Source: Montifringilla adamsi (lineage: Eukaryota; Chordata; Aves; Passeriformes; Passeridae). Taken from it: 64,000 nucleotides of DNA. Shown in pieces: positions 12,400 to 22,663 of this stretch (its first letter is position 1; each line of letters starts with the position of its first letter). The notes below the pieces were generated by a model. That model worked only from the letters and a program-made list of their open reading frames with translations. It had not been told where the DNA came from and searched no databases. The stretch lies in contig JAGGNK010003113.1 in NCBI GenBank assembly GCA_017590115.1, forward strand, positions 856,209 through 920,208, read 5' to 3'. The position numbers and the translations under genes are program-made.

Positions 12400-14444
12400 A
12401 TGGCTGCAGCCAGCGGCGAGGGGACAGCAGGGACCTGGCTGCTGCCAGCTGGCACTGCCCTGGCCCTGCTCGGTGGCCTGGTCTACCTGGGCACCCTGTG
12501 TGCTGCCTGCAAACGGTACGTGCTGCCCACGGCTCCTCCACTTTCCCTCCTGGGGCTGGGTGGGGCTGGGGATCACTCATTTGGTGGCATTTGGTGGCTG
12601 CATGTGGGGACTCTGTGCAGCCATCCTGAGCTGGGACCATGGGATCTGCTGCTCTGCTCACCCCAAACCCCGACCTGTGCCCCAGTGCAGCTCTGCCTGG
12701 CTTGATCCTGCATCCTGTGTGTCACAGCCCCCTGGAACAGCCCCTACAGCCAAAAACCTCAGAGTAGCAGCCCAGAGAGGGCTGAGCTGTGAGCAGGAGG
12801 GGCAATGCCAAGGGTGGTGCCAGTGGTGCCCTGCACAGCTCAGTGGGGTGCAGGATGCAATTGTGATGTCCCCAGGCAGCACAGAGCCTGCTGTGGGGCT
12901 GGGGAAGGAGCAGGATGTGGGTTTTGGAAGTGCCACACTGGGGACCTGGGACACCTGCTCCTCACCCCTGCTTTGCCACCTGCCTTGGGCTCAGCCCCAC
13001 TTCTCCCTGCAGGAAGGGCAGGAAGAAGGTCGCTCCAGATGGGGTGAAGCTCGTGGATGAGGTAAGAGCACGTTTTGGGGGGCAGGATCAGCCCTGGGGG
13101 GTGGTCTGGGCTCCCAGCCCAGCCTGAGGGTGTCTGTCCCCCCCCTGGCAGGCCCTGCTCTGCCAGACACAGCTGCGGTCACTCAGCAAGTCAGACACGA
13201 AGCTGCACGAGCTCTACCGGGTGAAGGTCAGAGATGATGGTGAGTGGCCGTGGAGCAGGGGGAGCCCAAGGGGCTGGTGGCCCTTGGCAACTGCCTGCAG
13301 TCCCCATGCTGCCCATCGTGTCACGGACAGACGTGCCACAGCGCTGGCACAGGGGTTGGTGCCTGTTGCATCCCCTCATTTCCTCTTACCTTCCACAGTC
13401 CAGCGTCCAGCCAGCCTGGATCTCCCCGGTCCCACGGCCCCTGGAGGGGAATCCGTGCACAGCTCTGGCCTCCTGCACCGTGAGCTGCCCCAGATCCCCG
13501 TCCCTGAGCCCCCAGCCACTTCCCCAGCCCCCGACCAGACCTACTCCAACCTGCTCTTCACCCCGCTGCGAAAACCACTGCCAGACGCTGTCTATGAGTG
13601 CCTGGCAGTGGGGGGAGAGGGCACCCCGGTGCCCCCCATGCCAGCTGGCACCCAGGTATCCCCTCCACGGGCCGTGCATGGGGCAGCCGATTACGCCTGT
13701 GTCCATAAAGTGAAGAAGGCAGTGTCGGTGGAGGTGCAGGATGGGGCTGTGGCAGGACCCTCCAGAGCACAGCATGGCACAGGCAGTGCCCCTCATGCCA
13801 AGGTACGACTCTGGGGGACAGCAGGGATGGGGCACAAGGGGGGTCATTTAATTCCCTCTCTCCTGGCTGTGCCCGTGTGTGGAGCAGGGTATAAGTTAGG
13901 ATCCACTGCCAGGAGGGGGATCTTTGGCATTGCCCCTGGCATTGCCCCTCCTGCTCACAGCTTCCCTCAGGAGATAGGGGGATAAAATCATGAGGGTACC
14001 CTGCAGTGGGCAGGGATTGCTCCCAAACCTCCACCCCCAAAAAAATTCCTTTTGCAGCTGGAGGAGATGTACTCGACGGTGTGCAAAGCCACCAAGAAGA
14101 AATCCCAGGTCCCTGCATCAACCCCGAGGCCTGTGAAGGAGGCAGGGTCTGCGTGGCCGCCCCCCTGCCAGCAGGAGGGGGCCTCAGCAGCCCCAGGTCC
14201 CCCTGACCCCTGTTACGAGTCCATCAACGACAGAGCATGGCCTGCTCAGGCCCGTGGCCCCGACCCTGACTATGAGGCTGTGGACATTAACTGGAAGAAG
14301 GCAGCAAAACGGGACAAGCCGGGGAAGCCCTGTGTCCCCGAGAACCTGTATGAGAGTGTGGTGGATGTCTGGGCAGGGGGGTCCCGGAAAGCCTCTGCCC
14401 GTTCAGCAGCCAATGGGCTGGAGGTGTACATCACCAACCTATAG
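12400..14444 (+). CDS. LIME1: LIME1: transmembrane adaptor (Lck-interacting membrane protein), 5 coding exons
   Basis: Palmitoylated transmembrane adaptor of lymphocytes; in mammals it is phosphorylated by Src kinases and binds Lck/Lyn, Csk and Grb2/Gads. Coding exons: 12400-12515, 13013-13061, 13152-13239, 13399-13802, 14058-14444, giving 347 aa (human 295). Seen: short outer segment, a Leu/Gly/Ala-rich membrane helix (about 14-33), then CAAC at 34-37, a CxxC palmitoylation-type motif, and a basic stop-transfer KRKGRKK. SKSDTKLHELYR (67-78) matches the human juxtamembrane signature. Tyrosine motifs follow: TYSNL (Y133), VYECL (Y150), DYACV (Y183), MYSTV (Y224), CYESI (Y272), DYEAV (Y291), LYESV (Y317), VYITN (Y343). 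Several match human motifs in order (TYSN, EYARV, LYSRVCK, NVYESI). The ATG chosen is the first in the exon after the acceptor at 12359-12360. The order ZGPAT, LIME1, SLC2A4RG supports orthology. Confidence 0.88.
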
Positions 14445-15170
14445 CCCCCCAGGGGTAGGGGCAGTTCCATAGGGGAGTCCCACCTGGCTGGACACTGTCA
14501 GGTGCCAAAGGGACAGGTGCCAGCAGCCCTGTGCCCACCAAGCCCTGTGCCCTGCACTCACTCTCTGTTTATATTTTCTGTTACTTTTCTACCCGTGTCC
14601 TTGTCCCACCCCAGCCCAGCTGCTGCCAGCAGCTTGATGGTGGGATGTCCCAAGATGGGCAGTTTGGAGGTGATGGGTGGGACCCCAGTGAGACAGGGCT
14701 GGCACTGGCACCAAGATGGGAACAGGGTGGGGACCAGTCACATTTTGGGGTGGGGGGGGTGACTGGGCTGCAGCCAGCCCCATGCCTTGGGCTGCAGGAT
14801 CAGACCCTCAGGAGGTTTCTGCCATGACTGAGGGTCTCTGTCCTCATCACACTGCCTGGGGGAGACCAGGGCCCCCTCCAGCCCCCAGGAAGCCCTGAGA
14901 AGCTTTGCTCCCCTCACAGAATGTCCCTTGTTATGGGGAGATGGGGTCAGCCCTGTGCCTTCATGGAATTATAGAATGCCCAGAGCTGGAAAGGACCCAC
15001 AAGGGATCATTGAGTCCATCTCCTCACCCTGCACAGGAAAACACAGAAATTTCACTGGTGTGGGCTGTGGGCTCTGCTCTATCCTCCATTCCCACCCTTT
15101 CAGACCCATGCAAGGGTGTCTCCATGGGCAGCCCTCTCCCAAACACCATTAAAAGGCTGAGAGAAGGTTT
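14445..15170 (+). other. LIME1: LIME1 3' untranslated region (inferred) with CR1 fragment
   Basis: No coding signal is seen after the TAG at 14442-14444. A variant poly(A) signal, ATTAAA, occurs at 15148-15153. A CR1 piece lies just upstream of it, so the UTR or the immediate flank has been invaded by a LINE. The end of the transcript is uncertain. Confidence 0.45.
14965..15060 (-). mobile_element. CR1 LINE 3'-end fragment
   Basis: The plus strand reads GAATTATAGAATGCCCAGAG then CTGGAAAGGACCCACAAGGGATCATTGAGTCCATCTCC (quoted in two parts), the reverse complement of a CR1 3' end, whose tail normally carries ATTCTATG repeats. It is truncated and has no reverse-transcriptase frame. CR1 is the dominant LINE of birds and reptiles. 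Confidence 0.8.
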
Positions 15171-17040
15171 ACACTCTTAAACTGAGTCTAAATCCCTGTT
15201 TCTGGGGGCTCTTGCTGCTGCTGCTGGTGCAGGTGGTGCTGAGAGAGCAGCTTTGAGCACCATGTGACTGTGAGTGCACCCTGGATGGGTGGTTTGGCAC
15301 CTCTGAAATGGGGACACACAGCCACCCAGAGCTGCTGTATGGGGTGATCTGTGCCAGAGCAGAGCCTTGCACAGGGCTGTGGTACAAGCCAGGCTGTGTT
15401 TGCTCAGCATTTGCTTCCTTGCTCACCTCCCCATCACTCCCATGGGTCCTGCAGCCTCCTTGAGCCAAAAAAGCTTGGGTGAGCTGGATGTGTACCAGAG
15501 CTTAAACTTCCCTCCTCTCCTCCCCGGTGGAGACGAGGCAGTGACGGTGGCCCTGGTCACACGGCCAGTGGCTGCCCGACCTCGTGGCACGGTGGCCCGG
15601 TGCTGGCTGGAGCCGGGTGGAGCCCGCAGCCCCTGGGCCGTGCCGTGCCAGGCCGTGTGGCAGGAAGCGACGCGCCTTCCCTCAGCATCTCTGCCCCTGC
15701 ACCGCGGCAGGTGAAGAGATTAAAACCGAAAACGCAGCGCTCAGCAAACCCCGCTGAAGGCGTTAGAGCCGGAGGCACCCCAGGCGTCGTCAGCCCCGCG
15801 CTCGACGCCAAACCACAGCCGCCCTCGAGAGCTTCTCCCATCCCCCTGCGAGATGAGGGCGCTGATAGAGCACGGCTGGTGCCGGGGCTGCCGCGCTCTT
15901 CCTGCTGCCAGCCTGCCACAAGCACGGCTGGGCTCCCCCCGGCCGCATCCATCCCCTGCTCCCCTTCTCCATCATCCCAGCGCTCACGGCTGGGTCCCTC
16001 CTGCACCACCTGAGTCCCCTGGGAGCTGTTTTGGGCTGTGTTGGAGGCACAGGAGCATCATTTCTTGTGGGATCAGAGGGGTCACTCCGGTCCCTGCGCT
16101 GCCCGTGGGGATGTGGGTACCACTGTGCCACCTCCCTGGGGAAAGGCAGGCTTGGAATGGCACCAGGGAAGGGAAAGCTCCTGCTGTAGCGGAGCTGAGG
16201 CGGCCAAATTTGGTCTCCAATTTGCCCCAGCAGCAGCAGAAGCTGTGCAGGGCTGCCCCCTTGCCCGTAATTCTTGTGGGACCTGGGAGAGCCCGACTCA
16301 AATAAGAGAACAACTGCACAGTCCTGAGGGTGCTGGAAAACGTGCCTGGAGGCTCGAAATCTGGCTGCTGGATGAAGAATTCGTCCCAAACACCACTTGG
16401 AGCCTCAGGGTCTGCTCGGGAAAGTCGGGGTTGGGGTCAGAGCGAGGGGAGAGGGTAGGGCTGGGAGTACCCCCCTCAGCCCCGAGGGACAGACGTGAGC
16501 GGGGCTCTGTCACGCTGCGAGGGGACGGTGCTGAGAGGGACGGTGCTGAACGGTGCCGTTCCCACAAGAGGGAGCGAGCAGGAGCCCTGAGAGGCGGAAC
16601 GGGGCTGCACGTCCTATGGGATGTAGCTGTGGGTGCTGCAAGGCGCATTACACACTGCGCGATGCGACACCTGCACGGTGTCACACCTGCACGGCGGCAC
16701 ACCCTGCCTGGCGCTGTAGGGCGCTCCTTGCCATAAGGATCCGCACCCTCTATGTCCCTGCACCCCGCAGGGCTCCGCAGCCCGCGCAGCTCTGTGGCTG
16801 TACGGCAGCACAGGGCTCTCCACCCAAAGCAGCCCCGCACCCCAGCAGCTCTGCGCCCCGCCTAGCCCCCCATCCCTGAAGCTCCCCCCGTGTGGCCCCG
16901 TCCCCCGGCAGCTCCGCAGCTCCGCAGGCAGCCAGGGGACACGGGCAGTGCGGGCACGGCCGCGGCTCGCTCTGCACGTCCAGCTGGGTGAGGGGCACCA
17001 GTCCAGCCCGCAGCCAAGCCCTGGCAAGGGCACCCCGGTG
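15170..17040. other. GC-rich intergenic region, no gene recognised
   Basis: Many open frames on both strands reflect high GC content. None shows a recognisable domain or conserved splice pattern. Small local duplications occur: GGGACGGTGCTGA-type at about 16520-16555, and two nearby CACCTGCACGG copies at about 16669-16698. Confidence 0.5.
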
Positions 17041-17155
17041 CCCTTGGGCATCTCCCAGGGATGGTGATCCTTGGGGGAGTCCTGTGCAGGGCCAGGAGTT
17101 GGACTAAATGATCCTCGCATGGCCTTTCCAGCTCAGGAGGTGCTATGACCACTTT
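17035..17155 (+). mobile_element. CR1 LINE 3'-end fragment
   Basis: The plus strand carries CR1 3'-terminal sequence: a GGAGTTGGACTAAATGATCC block, then CATGGCCTTTCCAGCTCAGG and a decayed CTATGACC tail. Orientation is sense on plus. It is short and truncated. Confidence 0.75.
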
Positions 17156-18014
17156 TTAGATTTGGGTTCCCCCCTTGCCGAGCCCCCCTGCCCGGGCCGG
17201 GGGTCGGGCTGGCGGCACCCTGTGCAAGGGTGGGCGATGCTCGTGGAGTTGCACAACACCGAGCGGAGCTGCCGGAGCCTCCAGCTCCGCGCTTCGGCCG
17301 CCGTTAACCATTAAACCAGAGCGGGGGCGGCCGCGGAGCCTCCCCCGGGCCCCACAGGCTCCTGCAGGGCTGCGCTGACGGGGGCTGCGGGATCGGACTC
17401 CCCAGGGACGGGGCAGGATGGGGAATAAAGGCTGCTGAGGCTGCGCTCCTCCTCCCGTGCTGCCCGGGCGGCTTTTGGGGCCCCGGGGTGTCCCGGTTCC
17501 CGGCTCGTCCCCCGTTCCCGTGGCGGGCAGGGCGAGCCCGCGGGCGGCCGTGCCGGGGTGACACCGGGCGCTTGGCCGAGCTCGTGGGGGTTTTCCCGGT
17601 TTGCTGCTTTTTTCACTCTCAGGAAAGCAGCCGGGGTTGGCGCAGGGGGGAAGCGGCACCTCCAGCCCCACCTCCACCAGGACAGGGAGCGAGGGGTGGC
17701 CCAGCGCCCCAGCAGCCGGCTGGGAACAGGCAGGGGATCCCCGGGTGCCGCCCCAGCAGCCTCACAGCCCCCGAGCCGTGCCAGGCAGCCCAGGGCTGCG
17801 GGGGGACAGGCGGGGGGACAGGCGGGGGCCGCCATCCGGGACAGCCGCACGGACTCTGTCCCGGCCTTCAGGCTGCGGGCCGGTCAATCCAGCCGCAGCA
17901 GGAGCTGGTGGCCCCTCGCCGCCCCCCGGCGCGGGTTTTGGGGCAGGTGAGGGGCAGAACGCGGGTGGGCGGCAGCCGGAGGTCCCCAAACACCCCGTGC
18001 GCCCCAAAACCACA
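17156..18014. other. Very GC-rich region; possible upstream exon of SLC2A4RG
   Basis: CpG-rich sequence. One stretch has exon-like borders on plus: acceptor-like CTTCAG at about 17872 and donor CAG|GTGAGG at about 17946/17947. Nothing in its translations matches the N-terminus of the SLC2A4RG/ZNF395 family. I therefore leave it as an unproven untranslated exon. Confidence 0.25.
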
Positions 18015-18250
18015 CGCACGCCGTGTATCACATGGATCCCACATACCCCCTGCTCTACAGGTACCCCCTGCCAGCCCGGGCACCCCAATGCACCCCAGAA
18101 TCCCCGCACCCCGCGCACTCCAAGCATTCCATGCACCCAGGGCATTCCATGCATCCCACATGGGCAGCCCACGCTCCCCATGGAGCCCGTGCACCCCGTG
18201 TACCCCCCACGCACCTCAGTACCCCAGGTACCTCCTGTCCCCCTCGCAGC
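18015..18250. repeat. Degenerate GCACCCC-type minisatellite
   Basis: Roughly 9-10 bp units built on CACCCC/CATCCC/CATTCC plus AT or GC spacers recur from about 18040 to 18245 on plus, for example GCACCCCAATGCACCCCAGA and GCATTCCATGCATCCCACAT. Units are imperfect. No gene signal is associated. Confidence 0.6.
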
Positions 18251-18400
18251 CCACCCACACCCAGCCCGGCCATTCTGGGGGGGTTTTGGCAGTGATTCCT
18301 CGTGGTGGCCAGGACTGACGGCGGAATTAGGAACTTCTTTCCTACTGGGAACGGCGCACACACCCCAAAAGTCCAGACCACACCCCCTTCTTAGCAGAAG

Positions 18401-18805
18401 GTGACTGTAACTTTTGGGGAAGCCCTAGAGCTGATGGGGGAGCCCTACAGGCGAGTTATAGGGGATTTAAAACTTCGGAGAGAACTTTGGGGGGGAGCCT
18501 ACAAGTTTTGGGGAGTATAACTTTGTGAGGAGCTCTGCAACTTTTGAAGAACCCCTGTAACTTATCGGCAGCCCTATAATTTGGCGGGGGACATCACTTT
18601 TGCGCGAATCCCCCAAATTTTAACGCTGCGTGTTTCACCCCGGTAAGTCCTCAGGAGCCGTCGGGATTTTTGCGGGATGCTCCGCGGTGACGGCATCCCC
18701 GCGTTTATTTGGTGGGCGCCCAGAATCCCGCGCCGTAACAACAAAAACCGGAACTTTCGGGGCTCCTCCGCAACTTTTGGGGAGCCCCGCGAGTTTGGCG
18801 GGAAA
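18401..18805. repeat. Degenerate AACTTTTGGGGAGCCCT repeat family
   Basis: About ten to twelve diverged copies of a core like AACTTTTGGGGAGCCCT, spaced about 20-30 bp, run from 18408 to 18625. Two cleaner copies recur at about 18752-18800. Between them lies single-copy-like sequence. Seen directly by eye; not assigned to a named satellite. Confidence 0.6.
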
Positions 18806-19420
18806 AGGAGGGGGGGTGACTTCACGCTGGCCCCAGGGGTGCGGCGTGGACGCGGTGGTGAGCGGGGATGACGCGGGCGGCCCGGTGGGTTTTTTTTTGG
18901 GGGGGGTGTTTATTTTTGGGGGGGGGGTCCCCGGTGCCCNNNNNNNNNNNNNNNNGGGTGGGATCCGGGGGAGGCGGCGGGGGGGCGGTGACAGCTGACA
19001 GCGGCCCGCCCGAAACTTTCCCCGCCGGTAAAATGGCGCCGCGATGGGATAAACTTTGTGGGGCGGGAAGGGGGGGTTTGTGGCGGCGGGGCGCGGCGGG
19101 CGGTGGTGGGTCACAGCAGCCGCGCCCGCGCGGGGATCGCCTCTCCGGGATCGCTGCCCTTTGGGATCTTGCAGGGATCTCCCGCCGCCGGGATCCGCCC
19201 AGCCCCGCCCCACGGAGATCAGCCGGGATCCGCTTGCAGCGGGATCCGCTCGGTGCGGATCCCGTGGGGTCTCCCCGGAGCGGGATCCGCTCGGTGCCGG
19301 AGCTCGGGCGGTGGGTGCCGGTGTCCGGGCTTGGCCTGGCAGGCATGAGGGCGCTCCCAGCTCTGGGATACCCGCTGGATCCCCGGTGATCCGCTCGGAG
19401 CGGGATAAACTTGGGATGTG
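18600..19420 (+). promoter_or_regulatory. SLC2A4RG: Probable SLC2A4RG CpG-island promoter / first-exon region
   Basis: Very CpG-dense sequence flanks the assembly gap and lies 0.4-1.2 kb upstream of the first SLC2A4RG exon I can confirm (19841). That exon opens at phase 0 and has no in-frame ATG, so a coding exon 1 must lie upstream. Human exon 1 encodes about 40 residues. Candidate ATGs (for example 19033 in a GGCGCC context) are not conserved enough to choose. Promoter status is inference. Confidence 0.4.
18940..18955. other. Assembly gap (16 N)
   Basis: Sixteen N bases sit between a G-homopolymer-rich tract (GGTTTTTTTTTGGGGGGGTG-like, 18890-18930) and another G-rich tract. It is probably a sequencing or assembly failure in homopolymer and G-quadruplex-prone DNA. 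True length is unknown; it may hide part of SLC2A4RG exon 1 or its promoter. Confidence 0.99.
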
Positions 19421-19690
19421 GATTCATGAGGTGTGGATCTACACCGCGGTGTGGGGTGGGGGTGCTGCCACCTTCGAGCTGCGTTGCCAGGAGCGTGTCA
19501 GGTCGTCTCCTGGCTCTGGAGATCCCTGCTGGATCCCTGCTGGATCCCTGCTGATGCTCAGCGAGTGGGTGGTGGTGCTGGCAGCAGCATCACAGGGGGA
19601 CCTGGAGAGTGCTAAGGAACTCCTGGCTGGATCCCACTGCGACCTGGCGGGATCCACTTGGGATTTACCCCACGGAGTGGCTGGCAGGGT
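19133..19690. repeat. GGATCC-rich degenerate repeat
   Basis: The word GGATC or GGATCC occurs more than a dozen times in about 550 bp, often inside CGGGATCCGCT or CTGGATCCCTG. Examples are the block at 19220-19290 and two tandem CTGGATCCCTG units near 19529-19552. Spacing is irregular (about 12-40 bp). It occupies the interval between the CpG island and the first confirmed SLC2A4RG exon. Confidence 0.6.
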
Positions 19691-19717
19691 CCCCCCACAG
19701 CCCACTCTGGTGGCGCT

Positions 19718-19786
19718 GATCCAGCTCCCTGATCCAGCTCCCCGAACCCAGCTCCCCAAACCCAGCTCCCCGAACCCAGCACCCCA
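19718..19786 (+). repeat. Short tandem repeat of about 16 bp before the SLC2A4RG exon at 19841
   Basis: Units of the form GATCCAGCTCCCT / GAACCCAGCTCCCC repeat about five times. The pyrimidine-rich repeats lie 55-120 nt upstream of the acceptor at 19838-19840. Confidence 0.7.
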
Positions 19787-19840
19787 TCCCACCGAGGCCG
19801 TGGGGTTTCCTGCTGCCCGCTGCCCCTCTCTCTCCCGCAG

Positions 19841-22663
19841 GCTCCGCTGGGACCCGAGGGCTGGCCGGGGGAGCGGCGCCGGGAGCCGGGCAGCCAGGAG
19901 GCCGTGCTGCGGGCGCTGGACGCGGGGCTGGAGCGCTGCCTGGCGCTGCACTCGGCCGTGCAGTGCATCCCCGTGCCCCGGCACAGGTAGGGACACCGGC
20001 ACGGCCGCCACCCTCCCAGCGGCACCGGCCGCGCTGCGGGAGCCGGGGTTTTTCTGCAGGAGGACTTTGGCCACTGTTGGCCACGCTGGGGTCCCTGGCC
20101 GTGAGCAGCTGTCCCGCTGTGGCAGCTCCGGGGAATCCCAGCTGGGAGCATCACCAGGTTGTCCTTTTGCAGAATGCTTTTGGGTGCTCTTGACCTCTTG
20201 TTTTTTTTTTAGCCTAAAATTTTTAGTTTTTTTCTACCCCAGGGAACTGTTTGGCCTTAGGCAAGCCATCCCTGTGTCCGTGGGCAGGATGCAGGTGCCA
20301 GTATCCTCCAGCACGGTGCTGCCCACGGTCATGGAGGGTTGCCCCTGGCATGGCACAGTCAGTAGCATTCTGGCAGCCTGCCTGCACCTCTGCCTGCTCT
20401 GCTGCCTGTGCCATGCTCAGGGGAGTTCCAGCCAGCTGCTGGGATGATCCCTGGAGGGTTCAGCAGCATCTCGGGATGCTGCAGGGTGTGGGACACCTGT
20501 GGGTGCCTTTCCATCTGGTGATGCCACCAGCACGGTGGGACCACTGAGACCTTGTGCCACCCCTGTACCCCCACACAAACCACCGTGGGGTGGATGCAGG
20601 CCACTGTACCCCAGTGGGGGAGGGAAAGTGATAGAGGGTCCCATGGGGCCTGTCCATGCTGACCCAGCCCCCTCTGCTCTCGCTGGCAGGAAGCTCTCGG
20701 GCAAGGCGGGCATTGATGAGGTGATGGCAGCTGCGGTGCTCACCAGCCTCTCTGCCAGCCCACTGGTGCTCGGGCACCCACCGGCCACTCATGCCCCAGG
20801 TAAGAGCATCTCCCTGGCCCCCCCATCCCTGGACATGTGTCCCACGGCAGGACCTGACCTTCCTCTTCCTCCTTCTCACCAGAGCCTGGCAGCGAGGTCT
20901 GGAAGGAGGCTCCTGCCATGTCCTCCAGCTGCAGCAGCAGCAGCAACACCAGCGGGGACTGGAGCTGGGACCCCTCCAGCGACCGATCCACCCCCTCCAC
21001 CCCCTCACCCCCCCTCTCCAGCCACGTCCCCAGCACCTTCCTGCCTGGCCCGCTGCCGGATGAGGGCCCTGATGAGCCCGATGGCACCCACTTCGTCTTT
21101 GGAGAGCCCACCCCACGGAAGAGGAAGGTGGGATGAAGCTGGGGATGATGATGGGGATGAAGTTGGGTTTTGGGAATAGTAAGGATGGGGATGAAGAGGA
21201 GGATGAGGTTAAGGATGGGGATGACAGTTGGGATGATGTTAGGTACGTGAGTGAGTTTGGGAATGGGGGTAGTGAGGATGGAGATGAGGAGGAGGATGAC
21301 ATTTGGGGTGGGAATGATGAGGATGAGGTTGGACATAGGGATGAGAGCTGAGATGGGTTTGGGGATGTGGGTGATGATGGGGGTAAATTTGGGATGACAA
21401 TGAGGATGATATTTGGGCTGGGATGACAGTGGGGCTGGAGATGAGGCTGGGCATGAGGATGAGGATGGGGATGGGGCTGCCAGCCTGACACCTCTGTCCT
21501 GCAGAACTCCACAAAGGTGATGTTCAAGTGCTTGTGGAAGAGCTGCGGCAAAGTCCTCAGCAGCTCCTCAGGGATGCAGAAGCACATCCGAACCATGCAC
21601 CTTGGGTAAGCACAGGGGCTACCCCTGGACACCCCCAGACCTCCTGGTACCCCCTGCAGGGTCCTGCAGTGCTGGGGGAGAGTGTCCCAGCCAGCCCCTG
21701 CTCTCCCTGCAGCCGGAAAGCCGACCTGGAGCAGAGTGATGGCGAGGAGGATTTCTACTACACGGAGCTGGACGTGGACGTGGAGGCGCTGACCGACGGG
21801 CTCTCCAGCCTCACCCCGGTCTCTCCCACCTCCTCGGTGCCTCCCGCCTTCCCGGGCCCGGAGGCTCCTCTGCCCCTCCTCGACCTGGCCCTGGCCTCCC
21901 CCTGCAGCCCCCCGGGCCCCCCCGGCCGCTGCCACGTCCACACTGACCACGCATACCAGGTGGGGGAACAGGGATGGAGGGGACAGGGATGGGGGAGAGG
22001 GATGGAGTGGGACAGGGATGGAGGGGCCAGGGATGGGGTGGGACAGGGATGGAGGGTGACAGGAATGGAGGGGACAGGGATGGAGATGGGACAGGGATGG
22101 AGATGGGACAGGGATGGAGGGGACAGGGATGGAGGGGGACAGGAATGGAGATAGGATAGGGATGGAGGGGGACAGGGATGGAGTGGGACAGGGATGGAGT
22201 GGTACAGGGATGGACAGGCACAGGGATGGGGTGGGCACAGGGATGGTGTGGGGACAGGGATGGAGGGTGACAGGGTTGGAGGGTGACAGGGATGGGGTGG
22301 GACAGGGATGGAGGGTGACAGGGATGGAGGTGGGGCTGCTGCACTCCCTCATCACACTGTCTGATGAGGGTTGTGTCCTCTCTCTCCAGGGCTGCCGGAC
22401 CCCCCCACGGCCACCGGTGTCCCCCACTGTCCCCACCCCGCCACCACCCAGGCCACCGGCCGTGCCCAGGTGAGCCATTGCTATCGTGCTCCACCCTGTC
22501 CCCTGTCACCCGCGTGTGTCCCCCTGTTGTGACTTGTCCCTGTGCCCGCAGGCGGCCGCGGGGGGAGGCCAAGAAGTGCCGCAAGGTGTACGGCATGGAG
22601 CACCGGGAGATGTGGTGCACGGCGTGCCGCTGGAAGAAGGCCTGCCAGCGCTTCCTCGACTGA
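19841..22663 (+). CDS. SLC2A4RG: SLC2A4RG (GLUT4 enhancer factor / HDBP1-like), 5' exon not resolved
   Basis: DNA-binding transcription factor of the SLC2A4RG/ZNF395/ZNF704 family; the human protein binds the GLUT4 (SLC2A4) enhancer with MEF2A and shuttles between nucleus and cytoplasm. Confirmed coding exons: 19841-19986, 20690-20799, 20883-21127, 21505-21605, 21713-21959, 22390-22469, 22552-22663 (TGA 22661-22663). They join without frame breaks to 346 residues; human is about 387, so about 40 N-terminal residues are missing. Seen: IPVPRHR then [20 protein letters not shown] (family block), [15 protein letters not shown] and [12 protein letters not shown] basic patch (NLS-like), one C2H2 finger ([12 protein letters not shown]...[10 protein letters not shown]-x4-C-x12-H-x4-H), [16 protein letters not shown], a Pro-rich segment, and a C-terminal C-clamp ([20 protein letters not shown]...CQRFLD, C-x12-C-x2-C-x5-C). 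The last exon is almost identical to human. Confidence 0.9.
21133..21480. repeat. GGGGATGA-type minisatellite in SLC2A4RG intron
   Basis: The intron between the exon ending 21127 and the exon starting 21505 is almost wholly built from (G)GGATGA, GAGGATGA and GATGTT-like words. They form imperfect 6-12 bp units. Strand asymmetry is strong: purines on plus, pyrimidines on minus. It produces long spurious antisense frames rich in His, Pro and Ser. Confidence 0.85.
21960..22345. repeat. ACAGGGATGGAGGGG minisatellite in SLC2A4RG intron
   Basis: More than twenty imperfect copies of a 13-16 bp unit built on ACAGGGATGG(A/G)G fill the intron between the exon ending 21959 and that starting 22390. Larger-order duplications of GGGACAGGGATGGAGATGGG-like blocks are visible, as expected for slippage or unequal exchange. 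Length variation between individuals is likely. Confidence 0.9.

Noticed and set aside
11936..13060. 374-codon open frame on plus across LIME1 exon 1
   Set aside because: Reads through LIME1 introns in a frame that does not match the conserved TM-CxxC-basic protein; GC-driven.
18635..19213. Open frames spanning the N gap
   Set aside because: They include undetermined bases and repeat DNA, so translation is meaningless there.
19056..20447. 463-codon open frame on plus over the first confirmed SLC2A4RG exon
   Set aside because: Its frame differs from the conserved exon frame and it runs through introns and repeats.
20460..22478. 672-codon open frame on minus, antisense to SLC2A4RG
   Set aside because: It is made by minisatellites read on the other strand (monotonous His-Pro-Cys-Ser repeats) and runs across the confirmed SLC2A4RG exons; no domain and no splice logic.
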